Source: Niastella yeongjuensis | Lineage (GTDB): Bacteria > Bacteroidota > Bacteroidia > Chitinophagales > Chitinophagaceae | DNA: 64,000 bases | Assembly (NCBI RefSeq): GCF_900110245.1 | Contig: NZ_FOCZ01000002.1 | Coordinates: 434,001-498,000 of the forward strand | Direction: 5' to 3' | In this document: positions 59,995 to 64,000 of the stretch, one piece after another | How positions within the stretch are numbered: the stretch's first letter is position 1 | How the letters are laid out: each line of letters opens with the position of its first letter | Notes under the pieces: model-generated | What the model was told of the DNA's origin: nothing | The model's input: the letters and a program-made list of their open reading frames with translations, nothing else | Databases searched by the model: none | Made by a program: the position numbers and the translations under genes

Positions 59995-61383
59995 TTACCG
60001 ATTAAATAACAATCGCTCTCCCTTATTAGATTCATTCCACTGTCCATTTCCATAAACCAGATTGCCATTTACAAAAGTGTGGGTAATGGCAGCGGGGAAC
60101 GTAAATTGTTCCAGGGGGCTCCATCCGCATTTATACAATATGTTTTCTTTTGTTGCTGTGGTAGTTGCGTTAATATTTACTATTACCAGGTCGGCTTTGT
60201 AGCCTTCCCTGATGTAACCCCGGTCGGCAATCTGGTAGCATTTGGCTACAGCATGGCTCATTTTCTCTACCACTTTTTCAATGGTTATGCGTCCTTCTTT
60301 TACGTAATGCAACATGAGCAGCAGGCTGTGTTGTACCAGTGGCAAACCGGCATGGGATTTTTCATAACTGCCCGGTTCTACCGGCGGCAGCGTCAGCAAA
60401 CCGGCTGCGTTTCTTTGCACGCCTTTCTCTTCGAGGGTATGTGGTGCGTGATCGGTGGCAATTACATCTAACCGGTCATCGAGCAGGGCCTGCCAAAGCG
60501 CTTCGCGGTTGTGTGGTGCTTTGATGGCGGGGTTGCACTTTATTAAATTTCCCAGGGTATCATAATCATTGCTGGTAAAATGCAGGTGATGCACACACAC
60601 TTCAGCCGTTATATTTTTTTGTTCCAGCGGCCTCATGTTGGAGAATAACGCCAGCTCTTTTTCCGTGGTGATGTGCAGGATGTGCAAACGGGTATTATAT
60701 TTTTGGGCAAACTGAATGGCGACCAGTGAGCTTTCAAAACAGCCATATTCATCCCGTATCCTTGGATGATCTGCCGGATCCAGCGTACCCTTTTCTTTTT
60801 TTATTCTCTCATAATTGGCTTTGATGATCTTTTCATCTTCACAGTGGGTAGCGATCAATACCTCGCTTTCCTGAAAAATTTTATCGAGGGTAAGGTAGTT
60901 ATCGACCAGTAACCCGCCGGTTGAAGAACCCATAAAGATCTTGATGCCGCAGATATCTTTTTTACGATCATTTGTTTTTAGTACTTCTTCGACATTGTCG
61001 TTAGAAGTGCCCATGTAAAACGAGTAATTGGCCAGGGCGCTATTCGCGCCAATGACGTATTTGTCTTCTAACAGCTGCTGGGTAAACACAGGCGGCATGG
61101 TATTGGGCATTTCCATAAAGGAGGTAACCCCACCGGCTACGGCCGCTTTCGATTCGGTATAAATGCTAGCTTTGTGGGTAAGACCCGGCTCTCTGAAGTG
61201 AACCTGGTCGTCGATGGCACCGGGTAATAAATGCAACCCCTGGCCGTTAATTTCAGTAACTAATATATCTGGTTGAATGTTACCATCAATCTTTTCAATG
61301 CGGCCGTTTTTGATCAGCACATCCTTCACGGCTGACACCCCTTCATTCACGACCATTATATTTTTTATCAGGTAATTTTGCAT
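59995..61383 (-). CDS. pyrC: Dihydroorotase
   Basis: The 462-residue product (start at MQNYLIKNIMVVN) belongs to the cyclic amidohydrolases and fits Bacteroidota dihydroorotase, which makes dihydroorotate from carbamoyl-aspartate. The metal region reads DDQVHFREPGLTHK, where most relatives have H-x-H, so the first His is Gln; I recall the same in Porphyromonas dihydroorotase. Other ligand motifs are present: KIFMGSS with the lysine usually carboxylated, ATHCEDE, LHILHIT and the catalytic ATDHAPH. It diverges from the RemB-like gene with only 33 bases between starts, so promoters must overlap. Confidence 0.92.
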   Translation of the reverse strand: MQNYLIKNIMVVNEGVSAVKDVLIKNGRIEKIDGNIQPDILVTEINGQGLHLLPGAIDDQVHFREPGLTHKASIYTESKAAVAGGVTSFMEMPNTMPPVFTQQLLEDKYVIGANSALANYSFYMGTSNDNVEEVLKTNDRKKDICGIKIFMGSSTGGLLVDNYLTLDKIFQESEVLIATHCEDEKIIKANYERIKKEKGTLDPADHPRIRDEYGCFESSLVAIQFAQKYNTRLHILHITTEKELALFSNMRPLEQKNITAEVCVHHLHFTSNDYDTLGNLIKCNPAIKAPHNREALWQALLDDRLDVIATDHAPHTLEEKGVQRNAAGLLTLPPVEPGSYEKSHAGLPLVQHSLLLMLHYVKEGRITIEKVVEKMSHAVAKCYQIADRGYIREGYKADLVIVNINATTTATKENILYKCGWSPLEQFTFPAAITHTFVNGNLVYGNGQWNESNKGERLLFNR

Positions 61384-61416
61384 ATCTTGAAAAAATAATA
61401 TTTTTAAATACTGGCC

Positions 61417-63120
61417 ATGCAATATATTGTAAAAACTTTTGTCCGCTTACTGTTTTTATTATTTCCCTTCGGATTGTTTGCACAGTCAACTTATTTACCC
61501 CAGGGTTCCAAACACCAGCCTTTTTTGAACCGTCTTGAAATAATGCTGCAAAGTAATGATGATCTGAATCTTTCCACGCTTAAACCAATGAGCCGGAAAG
61601 TTGCGGTGCAGGCCGGGGAATATGCCGATTCTTTAAATAAAGCGGGTGCCCTCCAGCTGTCGAAAGTAGATCAGTATAACCTGCGTAGTTTGTTCATGAA
61701 CAGCTCAGAATGGGTAACCAGTACTGATACCAGCGATTTTTATAGTAAGAAGAGTTTGTGGAATGTATTTTATAAAACCAAGGCCAATTTATTGGAGGTT
61801 AATGTAAAGGATTTTTTCTTCGTTGTTAACCCTGTTTTCCAGCAAACCTTTTCCGTGGAAAGTGGTGATAAATCCGATGATCAGCTTTTTCTCACCTCAA
61901 AAGGACTTGCCGTTAGGGGTATGATAGCCAAAAGGCTTGGGTTTTCTGCTTATATGACCGACAATCAGGAACGCGGGCCGCTGTTTGTACAGGAAAGGGT
62001 TCGTACATTCGACGCCGTACCTGGTGTTGGCTTCTATAAAACGTATAAGAATACCGGTAATGATTACCTGGATGCCCGCGGTTCCATTAATTTTACGGCA
62101 GCCAAATACCTCGATTTTCAATTCGGATATGATAAAAATTTTATAGGCAATGGTTACCGCAGTTTATTCCTGAGCGACTTTGGTAACAGCTACCTGTTTT
62201 TGAAGATCAATACCCGCATCTGGAAGTTCAACTATATGAACCTGTTCACCGAGCTGGTACCCCAAACCGTTGATATCAGTATGGGTAACAAAATACTCGA
62301 TAAAAAATATGCGGCTATGCATCATTTGAGTATGGACGTTACCAAATGGCTGAATATCGGTGTTTTTGAATCGGTGGTCTTTGGCCGCAAAAATCATTTT
62401 GAGTTCAGTTACCTGAATCCGGTCATATTTTTACGTTTGGCCGAACAGGCAAATGGCAGTGCCGACAATGCTTTTGTGGGCATCGATCTGAAAGCCAATA
62501 TAGCCAAACGTGTACAGCTGTATGGCCAGTTGTTGCTCGATGAACTGGTAACAAAAGAACTGAAGGCCGGCAATGGCTGGTGGGCCAATAAATTTGGTAT
62601 ACAGGCAGGTGCGAAATACATCAATGCTTTTGGAGTGAAGAACCTCGATCTTCAGGGTGAGTTCAATCTTACCCGGCCATTTACTTACAGCCACTTCGAT
62701 AGCGTGGCCAATTATACACATTACAACCAGCCGCTGGCGCATCCTTTGGGCGCTAATTTTGTGGAGGCAATCGGTATTGTCAGGTATCAGCCACATCCTA
62801 AATGGACAACCAGCGCCCGCCTTATTGTTTGGAGACAGGGGACCGATACCGCCAGCAGCAATGTGGGTACCAATATCTTCATCCCCAATACGTACCGCCC
62901 TGCCGGAGATTATGGCTACAAATTACCGAATGGCCCGTTGGCCACCGGGGTAAATGCCCAGGTACTGGTATCGTATGAAGTAAAAGAGAACCTGTTCCTC
63001 GAAGGCAGTGCATTGATCAGGAATTATAAATCGGGTTTACCAGAGGTAAGCAATAGAAATGTCTCGGTTTTAACTGCCGGAGTACGATGGAATATGTTCA
63101 GACGCGAATACGATTATTAA
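61417..63120 (+). CDS. RemB/Wzi-like outer membrane protein
   Basis: The 567-residue product has a signal peptide (MQYIVKTFVRLLFLLFPFGLFAQ) and a beta-strand-rich body. The GYDKNFIGNGYRSLFLSDFG stretch (about residues 233-252) resembles gliding protein RemB and Wzi capsule-assembly proteins, which are outer membrane beta-barrels. The C-terminus ends in alternating strands (VRWNMFRREYDY). It probably sits in the outer membrane, either in gliding/adhesion or in glycan display. Function is a family-level inference. A strong terminator follows. Confidence 0.78.
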   Translation: MQYIVKTFVRLLFLLFPFGLFAQSTYLPQGSKHQPFLNRLEIMLQSNDDLNLSTLKPMSRKVAVQAGEYADSLNKAGALQLSKVDQYNLRSLFMNSSEWVTSTDTSDFYSKKSLWNVFYKTKANLLEVNVKDFFFVVNPVFQQTFSVESGDKSDDQLFLTSKGLAVRGMIAKRLGFSAYMTDNQERGPLFVQERVRTFDAVPGVGFYKTYKNTGNDYLDARGSINFTAAKYLDFQFGYDKNFIGNGYRSLFLSDFGNSYLFLKINTRIWKFNYMNLFTELVPQTVDISMGNKILDKKYAAMHHLSMDVTKWLNIGVFESVVFGRKNHFEFSYLNPVIFLRLAEQANGSADNAFVGIDLKANIAKRVQLYGQLLLDELVTKELKAGNGWWANKFGIQAGAKYINAFGVKNLDLQGEFNLTRPFTYSHFDSVANYTHYNQPLAHPLGANFVEAIGIVRYQPHPKWTTSARLIVWRQGTDTASSNVGTNIFIPNTYRPAGDYGYKLPNGPLATGVNAQVLVSYEVKENLFLEGSALIRNYKSGLPEVSNRNVSVLTAGVRWNMFRREYDY

Positions 63121-63138
63121 GATTATAACTGCTTATTA

Positions 63139-63180
63139 TAAAAAAAGGCAGGCGGCATTATTGCCGCCTGCCTTTTTTTA
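63139..63180. terminator. Bidirectional terminator
   Basis: A 19-bp perfect stem (63139-63157 with 63162-63180) around TTAT is flanked by A and T runs. It closes both the RemB-like gene and the convergent LytTR regulator. Confidence 0.95.
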
Positions 63181-63204
63181 CATCGGTGATACACCGACCG
63201 AATA

Positions 63205-63993
63205 TTACCTGAAATCGAATTGTTTCAAAAATTCTTCCTTATAATTCCTGCCAATAGGCAGGTGCTGCTGGTTGATCTCTACTTCCTGTTCGTTGAATGA
63301 CTGTATCGTGTTGATGTTTACCGCATAGGAACGATGAATGCGAACCAGCGCCTTGTAGTTGATCTTTTCCAATAACTGGATCAGGGATAACCGCAGCAGG
63401 AACTTTTTTTCGGAAGTGATAATGGACGTGTAGTTATTGTCTGCCTCAATATAGAGCAGGTCGCTGAGTTTTAATTTTACAAAGGCATAATTGTGTTTTA
63501 CAAAAATATGGTCTTGTATCCGAAGGATCATCTCTTTCTCAGGCGAGCTGGTGCTGCGGTTGCCGTCTTTATCGAGCGGAATGATCTTTCCGGTAGATTG
63601 TTGTTCGCGGGATACAGCAAAATTGTTCACTGCCAGGTCAATGGCTATGCGTACATTGGTAAGATTGTAAGGCTTTGATAAAAATGCTGCAGGATGGGTT
63701 TGTTTTATCCGTTCAATGGTAACTGCATCAGTAAATGCAGTAAGGTAAATGATGGGTACTGCCTTTTGTTTCAATATTTCGGCAGCCGTATCGATGCCGT
63801 CTTTTTCCCCGATGATGTTCACATCCATTAAGATAATATCGACGTCGTTTTCATTAAACAACTGCAGGGCTTCTACCGCATTATCAGCAATGCCGGCGAT
63901 GTTATACCCATCGTGTTCAAGACCGCTGGCCAGGTCAAGCGCCACAATACTTTCATCTTCTACAATCAGGATGTTTACTTTTTCGGCAGGCAT
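63205..63993 (-). CDS. LytTR-family response regulator
   Basis: The 262-residue product has a receiver domain (1-125) with acid residues E12 and D13, phospho-acceptor Asp57 in IILMDVNII, Thr in YLTAFTD and Lys in FLSKPY. The C-terminal part (about 160-260) is a LytTR DNA-binding domain, with LLYIEADNNYTSI and LVRIHRSYAVNIN. Its kinase is probably upstream, beyond the right edge. The gene is entire in the window; the ATG is 7 bases from the edge. Confidence 0.95.
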   Translation of the reverse strand: MPAEKVNILIVEDESIVALDLASGLEHDGYNIAGIADNAVEALQLFNENDVDIILMDVNIIGEKDGIDTAAEILKQKAVPIIYLTAFTDAVTIERIKQTHPAAFLSKPYNLTNVRIAIDLAVNNFAVSREQQSTGKIIPLDKDGNRSTSSPEKEMILRIQDHIFVKHNYAFVKLKLSDLLYIEADNNYTSIITSEKKFLLRLSLIQLLEKINYKALVRIHRSYAVNINTIQSFNEQEVEINQQHLPIGRNYKEEFLKQFDFR

Positions 63994-64000
63994 TGTTAAG

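Overview
The window looks like a chromosomal segment of a Bacteroidota bacterium, most likely family Chitinophagaceae (Niastella- or Chitinophaga-like). The reasons are: type IX secretion (T9SS) C-terminal sorting-type domains, -7 promoter elements of the form TAnnTTTGC, a RemB/Wzi-like outer-membrane protein, LytTR and TPR-histidine-kinase signalling proteins, a Bacteroidota-type dihydroorotase and a free-standing MutS-like ATPase. The genus is an inference from overall resemblance; no search was run. I saw no tRNA, rRNA, CRISPR array, transposase or prophage.

Layout. (1) 1-6100, minus strand: housekeeping genes rplS, rny, zapA, a small coiled-coil gene and pheT, with a tiny T9SS-tail-like gene inserted on the plus strand. 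(2) 6100-7567: a 1.5-kb gene-poor stretch with heptamer repeats, a ten-unit 11-bp array that inverts at its centre, an 82-codon gene, and several DnaA-box-like sites just before dnaB. Genes point away from this stretch on both sides. (3) 7568-13530: dnaB, rsmE, a TerC-family membrane protein, pyrD and a thiolase. (4) 13742-19966, plus strand: a DUF1800/DUF1501 pair followed by a LuxR-type response regulator and a TPR-containing histidine kinase. (5) 20171-25756, minus strand: GH92 alpha-mannosidase, BSP-family metalloprotease, DUF983 protein and an ABC exporter.

(6) 25985-53302 is a large surface-polysaccharide locus. Its first part (25985-34503) carries a Wzz-like chain-length protein, a Wzx flippase, three Wzy/WaaL-type membrane proteins and two GT4 glycosyltransferases. 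The second part (34519-52078) is a minus-strand gene train, visibly more AT-rich than the housekeeping genes. It holds an ABC-2 glycan exporter (Wzm/Wzt, with Wzt lacking a glycan-binding tail), two tandem GT4-GT2 fusion proteins, a chimeric GT-A/GT-B protein, a DXD sugar transferase with a coiled-coil tail, a free-standing coiled-coil protein, single GT2 and GT4 enzymes, and a family of polytopic GT-C-like proteins (two intact, one decayed remnant). A polyprenyl-phosphate sugar-1-phosphate transferase sits divergently at the far edge and probably starts a glycan chain. The locus thus appears to combine Wzx/Wzy-type and ABC-type export.

(7) 53366-63993: comM-like ATPase, a methyltransferase, M1 aminopeptidase, a GtrB-like GT2, a MutS-related ATPase, dihydroorotase, a RemB/Wzi-like protein and a LytTR response regulator.

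Intergenic DNA repeatedly carries degenerate period-7 tandem repeats (one period-8, one period-11), which are the most unusual non-coding feature here. The best leads for something new are the inverted 11-bp array, the possible replication-origin-like region before dnaB, the SSB-like acidic tail on DnaB, and the paralogous GT-C and GT4-GT2 families with one decayed copy and one altered active-site motif.
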